Source of the DNA: Streptomyces coeruleorubidus
GTDB taxonomy: Bacteria; Actinomycetota; Actinomycetes; Streptomycetales; Streptomycetaceae
Length of the DNA: 64,000 bases
Reading direction: 5' to 3'
Assembly (NCBI RefSeq): GCF_028885415.1
Contig: NZ_CP118527.1
Span: forward strand, 7,626,001-7,690,000
Below the pieces are notes generated by a model. That model did not search any database. It was given only the letters and a program-made list of their open reading frames with translations, and was not told where the DNA came from. Both the position numbers and the translations under genes were made by a program. Numbering within the stretch: position 1 is the first letter of the stretch; every line of letters begins with the position of its first letter. This document shows, one piece after another, positions 39,720 through 48,407 of the stretch.

Positions 39720-40265
39720 ATGACGACGTATGCGGCACTGTTGCGCGGAATCAACGTGGGCGGCAGCAGAAAGGTCCCGATGGCGGAGCTGCGCACCCTC
39801 CTGGCAGGCCTCGGCTACGAGGACGTACGGACGTACCTCCAGAGCGGCCAGGCCGTGTTCGCCTCCGGCCACGGCGACGAGGAGTCGCTGGCCGCCGAGA
39901 TCACGCACGCCATCGAGAAGCACTTCGGTTTCGGCGTCGACGCGATCGTGCGCGACCACGCCTATCTGAAGGCGATCGTCGACGCCTGCCCGTTCCCGGC
40001 CGCCGACCTGGAGCCCAAGCAACTCCACGTCACCTACTTCTCCGCCCCCGTGTCCCCCGAGCGCTTCGCGGAGATCGACGAATCCGCCTACCTCCCCGAG
40101 GAGTTCCGCCTCGGCGACCGCGCCCTGTACCTGTACGCCCCGAACGGCCTGGGCCGCTCCAAGCTGGCCGAACACCTCGCGAAGCCGCGCATCAACAAGG
40201 GGATCATCGCCACGACCCGCAACTGGAACACCGTCGTCAAGCTGATGGAGCTGACGGATGCCTGA
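39720..40265 (+). CDS. DUF1697 family protein
   Basis: 181 residues covering the whole DUF1697 domain: YAALLRGINVGGSRKVPMAEL, TYLQSGQAVF, CPFPAADLEPKQLHVTYF, and the end RNWNTVVKLMEL. The family is widespread and small, with no proven activity. ATG 39720 is chosen over GTG 39714. The next gene begins inside its 3' end. Confidence 0.88.
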   Translation: MTTYAALLRGINVGGSRKVPMAELRTLLAGLGYEDVRTYLQSGQAVFASGHGDEESLAAEITHAIEKHFGFGVDAIVRDHAYLKAIVDACPFPAADLEPKQLHVTYFSAPVSPERFAEIDESAYLPEEFRLGDRALYLYAPNGLGRSKLAEHLAKPRINKGIIATTRNWNTVVKLMELTDA

Positions 40266-40632
40266 ACACGACCCGGCCGTCGAGGCCGCCATCGACGGCG
40301 AGCTGGCGCTGCTCGACCCGGACGTGCGCCGCTCGCCCGAGCGGGTCGTGGCGCTGCTGCACCCCGACTTCCACGAGTTCGGCGCCTCCGGGCGGCACTG
40401 GAGCCGGGCCGCCATCATCGCCGCCCTGGCCGAGACCACCGACCTCGAGACCGCGCCTGTCGTCACCTCCCGGGTGCACGGCGTACAGCTGGCCCCCGAC
40501 CTCGTCCACCTCACCTTCGACACCGAGCACGACGGCAGACGCGCGCACCGGAGTTCGCTGTGGCGGCGGACGGAGGACGGGTGGCTGCTCTACTTCCACC
40601 AGGCCACGCCGTTCAGCGAGCGGCGAGAGTGA
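40258..40632 (+). CDS. DUF4440 / NTF2-like small protein
   Basis: 124 residues of one NTF2-like cone: an N-terminal helix (AIDGELALLDPDVR), the DUF4440 mark LLHPDFHEFGASGRHW, and the closing strand WRRTEDGWLLYFHQATPF. These proteins often bind or isomerise small molecules; the role here is unknown. The ATG overlaps the previous gene's end by 8 bases, so they are coupled. The 3' end overlaps the convergent transglutaminase gene by 20 bases. Confidence 0.85.
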   Translation: MPEHDPAVEAAIDGELALLDPDVRRSPERVVALLHPDFHEFGASGRHWSRAAIIAALAETTDLETAPVVTSRVHGVQLAPDLVHLTFDTEHDGRRAHRSSLWRRTEDGWLLYFHQATPFSERRE

Positions 40633-41455
40633 CCTTCCGGTCGCCGAGGTAGGTCGTGTACGACGTGATCTCGGCCGGGACGGCCAGTGGCGGGTCCTCG
40701 CAGGGCCGGGCCGGGCCGTCCTGGGAGCCGGCCGCGTCGGCCGCCGCCAGTTCGTGCTCGGTGAGCGGCACGCGGCCGAGGAACTGCGGACCCCAGCCGT
40801 CCCAGGGGAGCAGCTCGACGCCGTTGACGGCGGCCAGGTCGCGCACCACGTTGCCCCACACGAACCACAGCCCCCGCAGCCGGTCGACGCCGCTGAGCCC
40901 GAAGTCCATCGGGTCCGCCCGCCCCTCGCGGCAGGCCCGCCAGGCCTGCCCGGCCACGAGGAAGCGGTCCCTCGGCACGTCCACGGGGTCGAACGGCACG
41001 TCGTACCCGTGGTGGACCTGAGCGTCGGCCAGGCGCCATCGCCCCTGCGGCGTGCGGTACTCGGTCACCCAGTGGTCCTCGTGGAATCCGTCGACGAGGT
41101 ACGTCGCGAAGCCGCAGCGCAGCCGCGCGGGCGTCCCCGTCGCACGCAACAGCGAGCACAGCAGCAGCGAGAAGTCCCGGCACGTGCCCACGAACCGCTC
41201 CTTCGGCGCCCGCCGTTCGGTGAGCGGGGCGTCACCGCGCTCCCGCAGGATCCTCAGGATCTCCGTGACATAGCGCGACTCGGCGTCGTGGTGCAGCCGC
41301 GCCTCGGGAACGGAGTATCCGAACAGCTCTCCCTCACCTCGATGGAGGATCACGTTCCGTACCAGACCGGCGAGTTCCCCCGGGTCACGCGGCAGACCGC
41401 TCGTGTCCAGGTCACCGGGATCGCTGTACGGCGTCTGCCTCAGGTAGTCGTCCAT
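40613..41455 (-). CDS. Transglutaminase-like cysteine peptidase-fold protein
   Basis: 280 residues. The triad of the transglutaminase-like superfamily is visible: Cys in KERFVGTCRDFSLLL, His in FHEDHWVTEY, Asp in WRLADAQVHHG. No signal peptide or membrane segment. The bacterial cytosolic branch is usually thought to be protease- or amidase-like; no substrate is known. It is convergent and overlapping with the DUF4440 gene. Confidence 0.87.
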   Translation of the reverse strand: MDDYLRQTPYSDPGDLDTSGLPRDPGELAGLVRNVILHRGEGELFGYSVPEARLHHDAESRYVTEILRILRERGDAPLTERRAPKERFVGTCRDFSLLLCSLLRATGTPARLRCGFATYLVDGFHEDHWVTEYRTPQGRWRLADAQVHHGYDVPFDPVDVPRDRFLVAGQAWRACREGRADPMDFGLSGVDRLRGLWFVWGNVVRDLAAVNGVELLPWDGWGPQFLGRVPLTEHELAAADAAGSQDGPARPCEDPPLAVPAEITSYTTYLGDRKVTLAAR

Positions 41456-41554
41456 GCCCCGGACCCTCGCCCCTGCCCCAGGGGCAAGGTCAACGACACC
41501 GGACGTTTGGCCGAATCACCCCCACACGAACCGGGGCCTTGGCACGGTAGGACC

Positions 41555-41851
41555 ATGACGAGCACCGATGACCAGGCGACTCCATCCGGTCGTACGACGG
41601 CCGTCCAGGCCATGCGCGGCGCGGCGGCGCAGCTTGCCGAACTGCTCGGCACGGCCCCCGACTCCGTCACCGCCGTCCGCCCGACCCCCGACGGCTGGAC
41701 GGCCGACGTCGAGGTCGTGGAGCTGGAGCGGGTCCCCGACACCATGACCATCATGGCGACCTACCAGGTCACCCTCGACCTGGAGGGCCGGCTCCTGGGC
41801 TACGAACGGGTGCGCCGGTACGCCCGCGGCCAGCTGGATCGAGGGCGGTAG
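41555..41851 (+). CDS. gvpO: Gas vesicle protein GvpO
   Basis: 98 residues with the GvpO core: SVTAVRPTPDGWTADVEVVE, LERVPDTMTIMATYQVTLD, GYERVRRYARGQ. GvpO is a soluble accessory/regulatory protein needed for vesicle formation in haloarchaea. It heads the cluster O-A-F-G-J-L. ATG 41555 has GTAGGACC upstream. The 127 bases to gvpA hold no gene. Confidence 0.92.
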   Translation: MTSTDDQATPSGRTTAVQAMRGAAAQLAELLGTAPDSVTAVRPTPDGWTADVEVVELERVPDTMTIMATYQVTLDLEGRLLGYERVRRYARGQLDRGR

Positions 41852-41978
41852 CACTCGACCCGCGCTCCTGTCGACTTCCCTCCGCGGGACCCGTTTTCGG
41901 TGTGTGCGTGAACGCGCCCGCCGCCACTGCCGTACCTACGGGCGGCACGAGAACGAGTCTCGCGAGAGGAATCGCACC

Positions 41979-42374
41979 GTGACCGTCATGACACAGACCG
42001 GCGGGATGCAACCCGCCGCCACCTCCAGCGGGTCGGGAACCGGCGGCCTCTTCGACATCCTCGAACTGATCCTGGACCGCGGGCTCGTGATCGACGTGTT
42101 CGTCCGTGTCTCCCTGGTCGGCATCGAGATCCTGAAGATCGACATACGCATCGTCATCGCGAGCGTCGACACCTACCTCCGCTTCGCCGAGGCCTGCAAC
42201 CGCCTCGACCTGGAGGCCGGCCGCAAGGCCCCCGACAAGCTCACCGACATCGTCGGCAACCTCGTCGAGAGCGGCGCCCGGGGCAAGACCAGCGGCGCGA
42301 TCGGCGGCGCCATCGACGCGATCGGCGACATCTTCGACCGCGACGACAAGGACGCCAAGGAGGAAGAGCGGTGA
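41979..42374 (+). CDS. gvpA: Major gas vesicle shell protein GvpA
   Basis: 131 residues. The GvpA core (about 20-80: LFDILELILDRGLVIDVFVR, SLVGIEILKIDIRIVIASVD) is the amphipathic helix-strand-strand-helix that builds the gas-permeable wall. The tail (about 85-131) is a charged Gly/Asp/Lys extension usual in actinomycete GvpA. GTG 41979 follows GAGAGGA at 8 bases. ATG 41988 is in frame too. It overlaps gvpF by 4 bases. Confidence 0.92.
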   Translation: MTVMTQTGGMQPAATSSGSGTGGLFDILELILDRGLVIDVFVRVSLVGIEILKIDIRIVIASVDTYLRFAEACNRLDLEAGRKAPDKLTDIVGNLVESGARGKTSGAIGGAIDAIGDIFDRDDKDAKEEER

Positions 42375-43090
42375 GCGGCGTCTACGTCTACGCCGTCACC
42401 CGCTCCGACCACCCCCTGCGGCTCGACGGCCTGCGCACCGTCGGTGGAACCGACGACCCCCCGCGCGTCGTCGTCCACGGCCCGCTCGCCGCCGTGGTCA
42501 GCCCCGCACCCCCCGACCTGCGTCCCAAACGGCGCGACCTCGCCGCCCACCAGGAACTCCAGGAACGGCTCATGGCCGACGGGTCGGTCCTGCCCATGAG
42601 ATTCGGACTGCTCGCCCCCGACGACACCGCCGTCAGGACGGCGTTGGAGGAGCGCGGCCAGGACTACGCCCGACGGCTCGGCGAACTGCACGGCACCGCC
42701 GAGTTCAACCTCAAGGCCGCCCGCGACCAGGACGACCTGCTGCGCGAGGTGCTCGACGAGTCCGAGGAGGCCCGCCGGCTCAACCGGCGCACCCGTGACG
42801 GCACCGGCGGCTACGAGGACCGCCTCGCCCTCGGCGAGCTGGTGGCCCGGCAGGTCGACGCCCGGCAGCGGCGGCAGGCCGACGAGATCGTCGGGCGGCT
42901 GTCCGGACTGGCCAGGTCCAGTGTCGTGGCGGACCCGTCCAAGGACGACTTCCTCAACGTGTCGTTCCTCGTCGAACACGCCCGCGCCGAGGAGTTCACC
43001 ACGGCCGGCCGGCGCCTGGCCCAGGACTACGGCGACGCCTACGACTTCCGGCTGCGCGGCCCACTGCCCCCCTACAGCTTCGCCGCCTGA
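42371..43090 (+). CDS. gvpF: Gas vesicle protein GvpF
   Basis: 239 residues of the GvpF/GvpL family: N-terminal VYVYAVTRS, AHQELQERLMADGSVLPMRFG, and the terminal PPYSFA. It is thought to chaperone GvpA or cap growing vesicles. GTG 42371 overlaps the gvpA stop (GTGA), showing translational coupling. Confidence 0.92.
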   Translation: MSGVYVYAVTRSDHPLRLDGLRTVGGTDDPPRVVVHGPLAAVVSPAPPDLRPKRRDLAAHQELQERLMADGSVLPMRFGLLAPDDTAVRTALEERGQDYARRLGELHGTAEFNLKAARDQDDLLREVLDESEEARRLNRRTRDGTGGYEDRLALGELVARQVDARQRRQADEIVGRLSGLARSSVVADPSKDDFLNVSFLVEHARAEEFTTAGRRLAQDYGDAYDFRLRGPLPPYSFAA

Positions 43091-43092
43091 CC

Positions 43093-43335
43093 ATGGGCCT
43101 GCTCACCGGCATCCTCACCCTCCCGCTCGCGCCCCTGCGCACCACCCTCTGGGCCGCCGAGCAGCTACAGGCAGCCGCCGAGGCGCAGTACTACGACCCG
43201 GCCCCCGTCCGGCAGGCCCTCGTCGACCTGGAACGGGCCCTGCTGGAGGGACGCATCGACGAGGAGGAGTACGACCGCCGCGAGGACGAACTGCTGGACC
43301 GACTCGACGAGATCAACGCCCGGAGACGAGCCTGA
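43093..43335 (+). CDS. gvpG: Gas vesicle protein GvpG
   Basis: 80 residues: hydrophobic start MGLLTGILTLPLAPLRT followed by a charged coiled-coil helix (VDLERALLEGRIDEEEYDRR, EDELLDRLDEIN). This is the standard GvpG form. It starts 2 bases after gvpF. Confidence 0.92.
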   Translation: MGLLTGILTLPLAPLRTTLWAAEQLQAAAEAQYYDPAPVRQALVDLERALLEGRIDEEEYDRREDELLDRLDEINARRRA

Positions 43336-43340
43336 CGACC

Positions 43341-43703
43341 ATGACCCATCCGGCAGCAGGCGGACTCACCGGACCGCCCCGCCTTCCCTCCCCCTACGAC
43401 CACGGGCCCGGCGCCCAGAGCGCCAACCTCGCCGACATCCTCGAACGCGTCCTCGACAAGGGCGTGGTCATCGCCGGCGACATCCGGATCAACCTGCTCG
43501 ACATCGAACTGCTCACCATCAAGCTGCGCCTGCTCGTCGCCTCGGTCGACAAGGCGAAGGAGATGGGCATCGACTGGTGGGAACACGATCCCTCCCTCTC
43601 CTCCCGGGCCGCCCGCCCCGAGCGGTCCCTGGCCGACGAGAACGCACGACTGCGCGCCGAGATCGCCGCCCTCAAAGCGGCCGACAGGAGACCGGAGCCA
43701 TGA
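43341..43703 (+). CDS. gvpJ: Gas vesicle minor protein GvpJ (GvpA-related)
   Basis: 120 residues. The core NLADILERVLDKGVVIAGDI, NLLDIELLTIKLRLLVASVD is GvpA-like. The tail KEMGIDWWEHDPSLSSRA and a final short coiled coil (LADENARLRAEIAALKA) match actinomycete GvpJ. GvpS is the alternative, but position and tail favour J. It overlaps gvpL by 4 bases. Confidence 0.85.
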   Translation: MTHPAAGGLTGPPRLPSPYDHGPGAQSANLADILERVLDKGVVIAGDIRINLLDIELLTIKLRLLVASVDKAKEMGIDWWEHDPSLSSRAARPERSLADENARLRAEIAALKAADRRPEP

Positions 43704-44536
43704 GCGACCCGAGCCTCGTCTACGCCTACGCCGTCCTGCGCCGCACCCCCGAGGCCGCCGCGGCGGTGTCGGACCTGCGCGGGGTAGCCGCCGACCCGAT
43801 ACACCTGGTGGAACCCACGGACCCCACCTCCCAGCTGGCCTTCGCCGTCGGCCACGTCCCGGCCGCCGACTACGACGAGGCACCCCTCAAGGCCCACCTC
43901 GACGACCTGGACTGGCTGGAGTCCACGGTCCGGTCCCACCACGCCGTGGTCGGCGCGCTCGTCGCCTGCGGCGCCCCCGTCCTGCCCCTGCGCCTGGCCA
44001 CCGTCTATCCCGACGAGGACCACGCCCGGCAGGCCCTCGACACCCGCCGCGCGTACTTCCTGTCCCTCCTGGACCGCCTCACCGGCCACGTCGAACTCGG
44101 CGTCAGGATCTACGCCACACCCGACATCACCCCACCCGAGCCGGACACCGAAGCCGGACCGGAAACACCCACCGGCCTCGGTGCCGGCCGCGCCTACCTG
44201 TCGATCCGCCGCCGCAGACAACGCAGAAACGAGGAAGCCTGGCGCACGGTCGTCCAGGCCGCCGCACACCTCACCCGGACGGCCGGCACCCTCGCCGTCG
44301 ACCGCGTCGCACACACCCCGCAACGCGGCAGCCTCGCGGGCCCGGCCCCCGGCACCAACGTCGGCAACGACGCGTACCTCGTCCGCGCCGACCGCGTCGA
44401 CGCCTTCCGCACCGGCGTACTGGCGGCCGCCGAGGGCATCCCCGGCCTCCGCGTCGAAGTCACCGGCCCCTGGGCCCCCTACTCCTTCGCACTCCGGCCG
44501 GAGCCGGTCATGGGCCCGTCGGAGACCCTGCTCTGA
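43700..44536 (+). CDS. gvpL: Gas vesicle protein GvpL
   Basis: 278 residues, GvpF/L family: VYAYAVLRRTPE, SHHAVVGALVACGAPVLPLRL, RRAYFLSLLDRLTGHVELGV, ending WAPYSFAL. ATG 43700 overlaps the gvpJ stop (ATGA). This is the last gvp gene: the MFS gene follows in 51 bases and neither gvpS nor gvpK is found. Confidence 0.92.
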   Translation: MSDPSLVYAYAVLRRTPEAAAAVSDLRGVAADPIHLVEPTDPTSQLAFAVGHVPAADYDEAPLKAHLDDLDWLESTVRSHHAVVGALVACGAPVLPLRLATVYPDEDHARQALDTRRAYFLSLLDRLTGHVELGVRIYATPDITPPEPDTEAGPETPTGLGAGRAYLSIRRRRQRRNEEAWRTVVQAAAHLTRTAGTLAVDRVAHTPQRGSLAGPAPGTNVGNDAYLVRADRVDAFRTGVLAAAEGIPGLRVEVTGPWAPYSFALRPEPVMGPSETLL

Positions 44537-44587
44537 CGGCCACACCCGGGCCGGCTCCCTCTTGGGAACGGCCACGAAGTCCACGGC

Positions 44588-45901
44588 ATGATGCCTCGGA
44601 TGGACCCGACGAACGGCATATCGGACCGGCCCCGAACAGGCTGGGGAGTTTTCACCCGCCGGGATTTCCGCCTGCTCTGGGTGGGCGAGACGGTGAGTGG
44701 GTTGGGCAACAGCATCACCGTGGTGGCGTTGCCACTGATCGCGGTCGTGGTGCTGGACGCCAACTCCACCGCTGTCGGCCTGATCGCCGCAGCGGTGTGG
44801 CTGCCCTGGCTGGTGGTGGGTTTGCCCGTAGGCGCGTGGGCGGACCGAACGCGCAAACGCCCACTGATGATCGCGTGCGATCTGGTCTCCGCCGCGACGC
44901 TGGTGAGCATTCCACTGGCGGCGTCGCTCGACGCGCTCACCTTCCCCCACATGGTCGCAGCCGCATTGATATGCGGCACCGCGGCGGTGTGCTTCAACAC
45001 CGCCTACCACTCGTACATCCGGATCGTGCTCGACGGACGCGACCTCCTGGAAGGCAACGCCAAGCTGCAGGGCAGCGAGGCCGCCACCCAGGTCGCCGGG
45101 CCGGGGGCGGCGGGGCTGCTCGCCCAGGCGTTCGGCGCGGTCACCGCGCTCGTCGCCGATGCGGTGACGTTCCTGGTCTCCGCGGTCTGCCTGAAGCGGA
45201 TCAGGGTGGTCGAGCCGGACCGCTCTCCCGACGAGGCACGCGCCCCTCTCCGCCAACAGATCATGGAAGGGCTCCGCTTCGTGGGCCGGGACCGGTACCT
45301 GCGGCCGATGGTCACCTGGGGCGCCCTGATCAACATGGCGTTGATGGGCTACCAGGCGGTCCAAGTCGTGTTCCTGGTCCGCACCGTCGGACTGAACCCG
45401 GCCATGGTCGGGCTGCTGCTGACCAGCAGCAGTACGGGCGGCATCGTCGGCGCACTGGTGGCCACGAGGGTCAGCCGGCGGTTCGGCACCGCGCGCGGGC
45501 TGCTCCTCCTGCAGGTGGTCACCGCGCCGTTCGCGCTGCTGTTGCCCATGACCACGGCGGGGCCGGGGCTGCTGCTGTTCGCCATGGGCGCCTTCCTCGT
45601 CGGCACAGGCATCTCCGTGGCCAACATCGTGGTCGGCAGCTTCCGGCAGACCTACTGCCCGCCGCACATGCTCGGCCGGGTCGTGGCGACGGCCATGATG
45701 ATCAACCACAGCACCATCCCGCTCGGATCCCTGCTCGGCGGAGTGCTCGGCGACGCGGTCGGCTACCGGCCGGCCATGTGGATCATGACGGGTATCGTCG
45801 CGCCCTCCTGGCTCATCCTCGTCATGAGCCCGATGCGCCGCGAACACGACCTTCCCCGGACCCACGAACCGGAACACCGGGGCCCAGGCCGGAGCAGCTG
45901 A
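44588..45901 (+). CDS. MFS exporter (MFS_3 / EntS-like)
   Basis: 437 residues, twelve predicted membrane segments. The loop 2-3 mark is GLPVGAWADRTRKRPLMIACD, and GSEAATQVAGPGAAGLLAQAFG is typical of the MFS_3 exporters of siderophores and drugs. Third-position GC is a little lower than in the neighbours (runs such as TTGGGC, TTGATATGC, GTAGGC), which hints at later acquisition. It is not a gvp gene. Substrate unknown. Confidence 0.88.
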   Translation: MMPRMDPTNGISDRPRTGWGVFTRRDFRLLWVGETVSGLGNSITVVALPLIAVVVLDANSTAVGLIAAAVWLPWLVVGLPVGAWADRTRKRPLMIACDLVSAATLVSIPLAASLDALTFPHMVAAALICGTAAVCFNTAYHSYIRIVLDGRDLLEGNAKLQGSEAATQVAGPGAAGLLAQAFGAVTALVADAVTFLVSAVCLKRIRVVEPDRSPDEARAPLRQQIMEGLRFVGRDRYLRPMVTWGALINMALMGYQAVQVVFLVRTVGLNPAMVGLLLTSSSTGGIVGALVATRVSRRFGTARGLLLLQVVTAPFALLLPMTTAGPGLLLFAMGAFLVGTGISVANIVVGSFRQTYCPPHMLGRVVATAMMINHSTIPLGSLLGGVLGDAVGYRPAMWIMTGIVAPSWLILVMSPMRREHDLPRTHEPEHRGPGRSS

Positions 45902-45952
45902 GGTGGACGATCACGGCGAGTATGGCCCTCCGGCAAAACGGAGCCCGTGCGT

Positions 45953-46693
45953 TCAGGCGCTCACAGCCGCCAACGCCGGCACCCGAGCCGCCTCGTACCG
46001 CTCCAGCACGACCCGGGCCACCTCCGGCGCCGGCCCCAGTACATCCGCCAGGACGTCCGCCTCCGCCGCGCCCCGGGCGATGCGGTCCGGGAGGAAGCCG
46101 GGGGCGAGGACGTAGGGGGCGACCGCCACCCGGGAGCAGCCGAGGGAGCGGAGCTCCCGGACGGCGTCCTGCGTGCGGGGGAGGGATGCGGAGGCGAACG
46201 CAGGTCGCACGGCGCACCAACCGGTGTGCCGCCACTCCCGCGCGATTTCTGCGATCACTGCGATCGCCTCCGGGTCGGTGGACCCCGCCGAGGCCAGCAC
46301 GACCCCGGTCGAGGGCTTGTCGGCGGGGGACAGGCCCGCCTCGTACAGGCGTCGCTCCAGGGCGGACAGCAACAGGGGGGAGGGGCCAAGGACTTCCGCC
46401 TGGCGGATACGGAGCTGCGGGGGAGCGTCCGCGAGGACCGCCGGGATGTCCGCCTTCGCGTGGAAGGCCCGGGTCAGCAGGAGGGGGAGGGCCACGACGT
46501 CACGGACGCCCTGGACCGCCAGGGACTCCAGCACCCCCTGCACCGAGGGCACGTTGAAGTCCAGGAAGCCCGTCTCCACGCGTACGTCGGGGCGCAGGGA
46601 GCGGACCCGGCGTACCAGGGCGTGCACCGTCGCGGCGTGCCGCGGATCGCGGCTGCCGTGGGCGATGACGAGGAGAACAGGCTTGTTGGTCAT
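45953..46693 (-). CDS. Sirohydrochlorin chelatase (CbiX/SirB-like)
   Basis: 246 residues with two CbiX halves. The first has LLVIAHGSRDPRHAATVHAL with the metal-binding His. The second has SRVAVAPYVLAPGFLPDRIA. GFLDFNVPSVQGVLESL is a further family mark. It inserts Fe (or Co) into sirohydrochlorin, giving siroheme for the sulfite reductase of this cluster. It starts 6 bases after ssuC, so it is the last gene of that operon. Confidence 0.88.
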   Translation of the reverse strand: MTNKPVLLVIAHGSRDPRHAATVHALVRRVRSLRPDVRVETGFLDFNVPSVQGVLESLAVQGVRDVVALPLLLTRAFHAKADIPAVLADAPPQLRIRQAEVLGPSPLLLSALERRLYEAGLSPADKPSTGVVLASAGSTDPEAIAVIAEIAREWRHTGWCAVRPAFASASLPRTQDAVRELRSLGCSRVAVAPYVLAPGFLPDRIARGAAEADVLADVLGPAPEVARVVLERYEAARVPALAAVSA

Positions 46694-46699
46694 GGGACT

Positions 46700-47596
46700 T
46701 CAGCTCTTCACCAGCAGGCCGCGGTTGCGCAGCACCCACCGCTCCAGCGGGCTGAAGATGAGCAGGTCGATGGCGATGCCGACGATGAGGATGAGGAGGA
46801 TCGCTTCGAAGACCATGGCCATGTCGCTGGCGTTGCGGCCGTTTTCCAGGAGCTGGCCGAGGCCGACGCCGAGGTCGGGGAAGGAGGCGATGATCTCGGC
46901 GGCCATCAGGGAGCGCCAGGAGAAGGCCCAGCCCTGCTTCAGACCGGCGACGTAGCCGGGCAGGGCGGCCGGGAGGACGATGTGCCAGGTGTGCTTCAGG
47001 CCGGTCGCGCCGAGGGTGCGGCCCGCGCGGAGGAAGAGCGGCGACACCTGGTCGACGCCCGAGACCAGGCCGTTGGCGATGGACGGCACCGCGCCGAGCA
47101 GGATCACCGCGTACATCATCGAGTTGTTCAGGCCCAGCCAGATGACCGCCGGGGGGACCCAGGCGACCGAGGGCAGGGACTGCAGGCCGGACAGGATCGG
47201 GCCGAGGGCCGCGCGGATGAATTTCACGCGGGCCACGAGCAGGCCCAGGGGGGTGCCGATGATCAGCGCGAAGCAGAAGCCGAGCAGGCCGCGCGAGACG
47301 CTGGTCCAGATGTAGCCGAGCAGTTCGCCCTGGAGCCATGCGGTGTGGACGACGTCCCACACCGCCGACGGCGCGGGCAGCTTCGTGGGGTCGTCGACGA
47401 TCTTGAAGGAGACCAGGGCCTGCCAGGCGGCCAGGACGAGGGCGACGGCGAGGACGGGCGGCAGGATCTTCTCGGTGAAGGTCTGCCGGAACGGCTTGCG
47501 GCCGGTCTGCACCGTCTCCAGCGCGTCGAGGCCGGCCTCCAGTCCGGCGAGATCGCTGCCGTCCTTGGCGACGGTCGTCGAATCAGTGCTGGCCAT
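46700..47596 (-). CDS. ssuC: Sulfonate/taurine-type ABC transporter permease
   Basis: 298 residues, six transmembrane helices after a ~45-residue soluble N-terminus. BPD_transp motif RAGRTLGATGLKHTWHIVLPAALPG matches SsuC/TauC. It overlaps the ATPase gene by 14 bases. Together with SsuA and SsuB it likely brings in aliphatic sulfonates or a related sulfur source. Confidence 0.9.
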   Translation of the reverse strand: MASTDSTTVAKDGSDLAGLEAGLDALETVQTGRKPFRQTFTEKILPPVLAVALVLAAWQALVSFKIVDDPTKLPAPSAVWDVVHTAWLQGELLGYIWTSVSRGLLGFCFALIIGTPLGLLVARVKFIRAALGPILSGLQSLPSVAWVPPAVIWLGLNNSMMYAVILLGAVPSIANGLVSGVDQVSPLFLRAGRTLGATGLKHTWHIVLPAALPGYVAGLKQGWAFSWRSLMAAEIIASFPDLGVGLGQLLENGRNASDMAMVFEAILLILIVGIAIDLLIFSPLERWVLRNRGLLVKS

Positions 47597-48371
47597 GACG
47601 GCGGATCTCCCCACGCAGTTCTTCGGTGATCTCGACGGACAGCTCCGCCACGGCGGTGTCCTCGATGCGGCGCGGGTGCTCGATGTCCACGCTCCACTCG
47701 CGGGCGATGCGACCCGGGCGGGAGGACAGCAGCACCACACGCTGGGCGAGGCGGACGGCCTCGCGCACGTTGTGCGTGACGAACAGGACGGACAACTGCG
47801 TCTCGCGCCAGATACGGGTCAGCTCGTCGTGCAGCACATCGCGGGTGATGGCGTCGAGCGCGGCGAACGGCTCGTCCATCAGCAGCAGCTTGCTCTCCTG
47901 CGCGAGCGCACGCGCCATCGCCACGCGCTGGCGCATCCCGCCGGACAGTTCGTGCACGCGCTTGCGGTGGGCGCCCTTGAGGCGGACGAGTTCGAGCAGT
48001 TCCTCGGCCCGCTCCCGGCGCTCCGCCTTCGGCACGCCCCGGAGCTTCAGGGCGAGTTCGATGTTCTTGCCCGCACTCAGCCACGGGAAGAGCGCGTGCT
48101 CCTGGAACATCAGCGCCGGGCGGCCGTCGGTGGTGATGTCGCCGGCCGAGGGCCGGTCCAGGCCGGCCACCAGGTTGAGCAGGGTGGACTTGCCGCAGCC
48201 CGAGGCCCCCAGGAGGGTGACGAACTCGCCGGGGGCGACATCGAGGGTGATGTCGTCCAGGACGAGCTGCTGCCCGGCGGGGCCCGGGAACGACTTCGAG
48301 ACGTGGGCGATCCGGGCGGCGTGGGTGGCCGTCTCGGTGCCGTCGGCGGCCTTGGCGAGGGTCGTGGCCAT
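47583..48371 (-). CDS. ssuB: Sulfonate/taurine-type ABC transporter ATPase
   Basis: 262 residues with Walker A GASGCGKST, Q-loop MFQEHALFPW, signature LSGGMRQR, Walker B LLLMDEPFAALD and the H-loop VTHNV. ATG 48371 has AGGAGG at 8 bases; an upstream in-frame GTG overlaps that RBS. It powers uptake through SsuC. Confidence 0.93.
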   Translation of the reverse strand: MATTLAKAADGTETATHAARIAHVSKSFPGPAGQQLVLDDITLDVAPGEFVTLLGASGCGKSTLLNLVAGLDRPSAGDITTDGRPALMFQEHALFPWLSAGKNIELALKLRGVPKAERRERAEELLELVRLKGAHRKRVHELSGGMRQRVAMARALAQESKLLLMDEPFAALDAITRDVLHDELTRIWRETQLSVLFVTHNVREAVRLAQRVVLLSSRPGRIAREWSVDIEHPRRIEDTAVAELSVEITEELRGEIRRHGQH

Positions 48372-48407
48372 GGTCGTCACCTCCTGGGAACGGGTCGGGA
48401 TGCGGGC

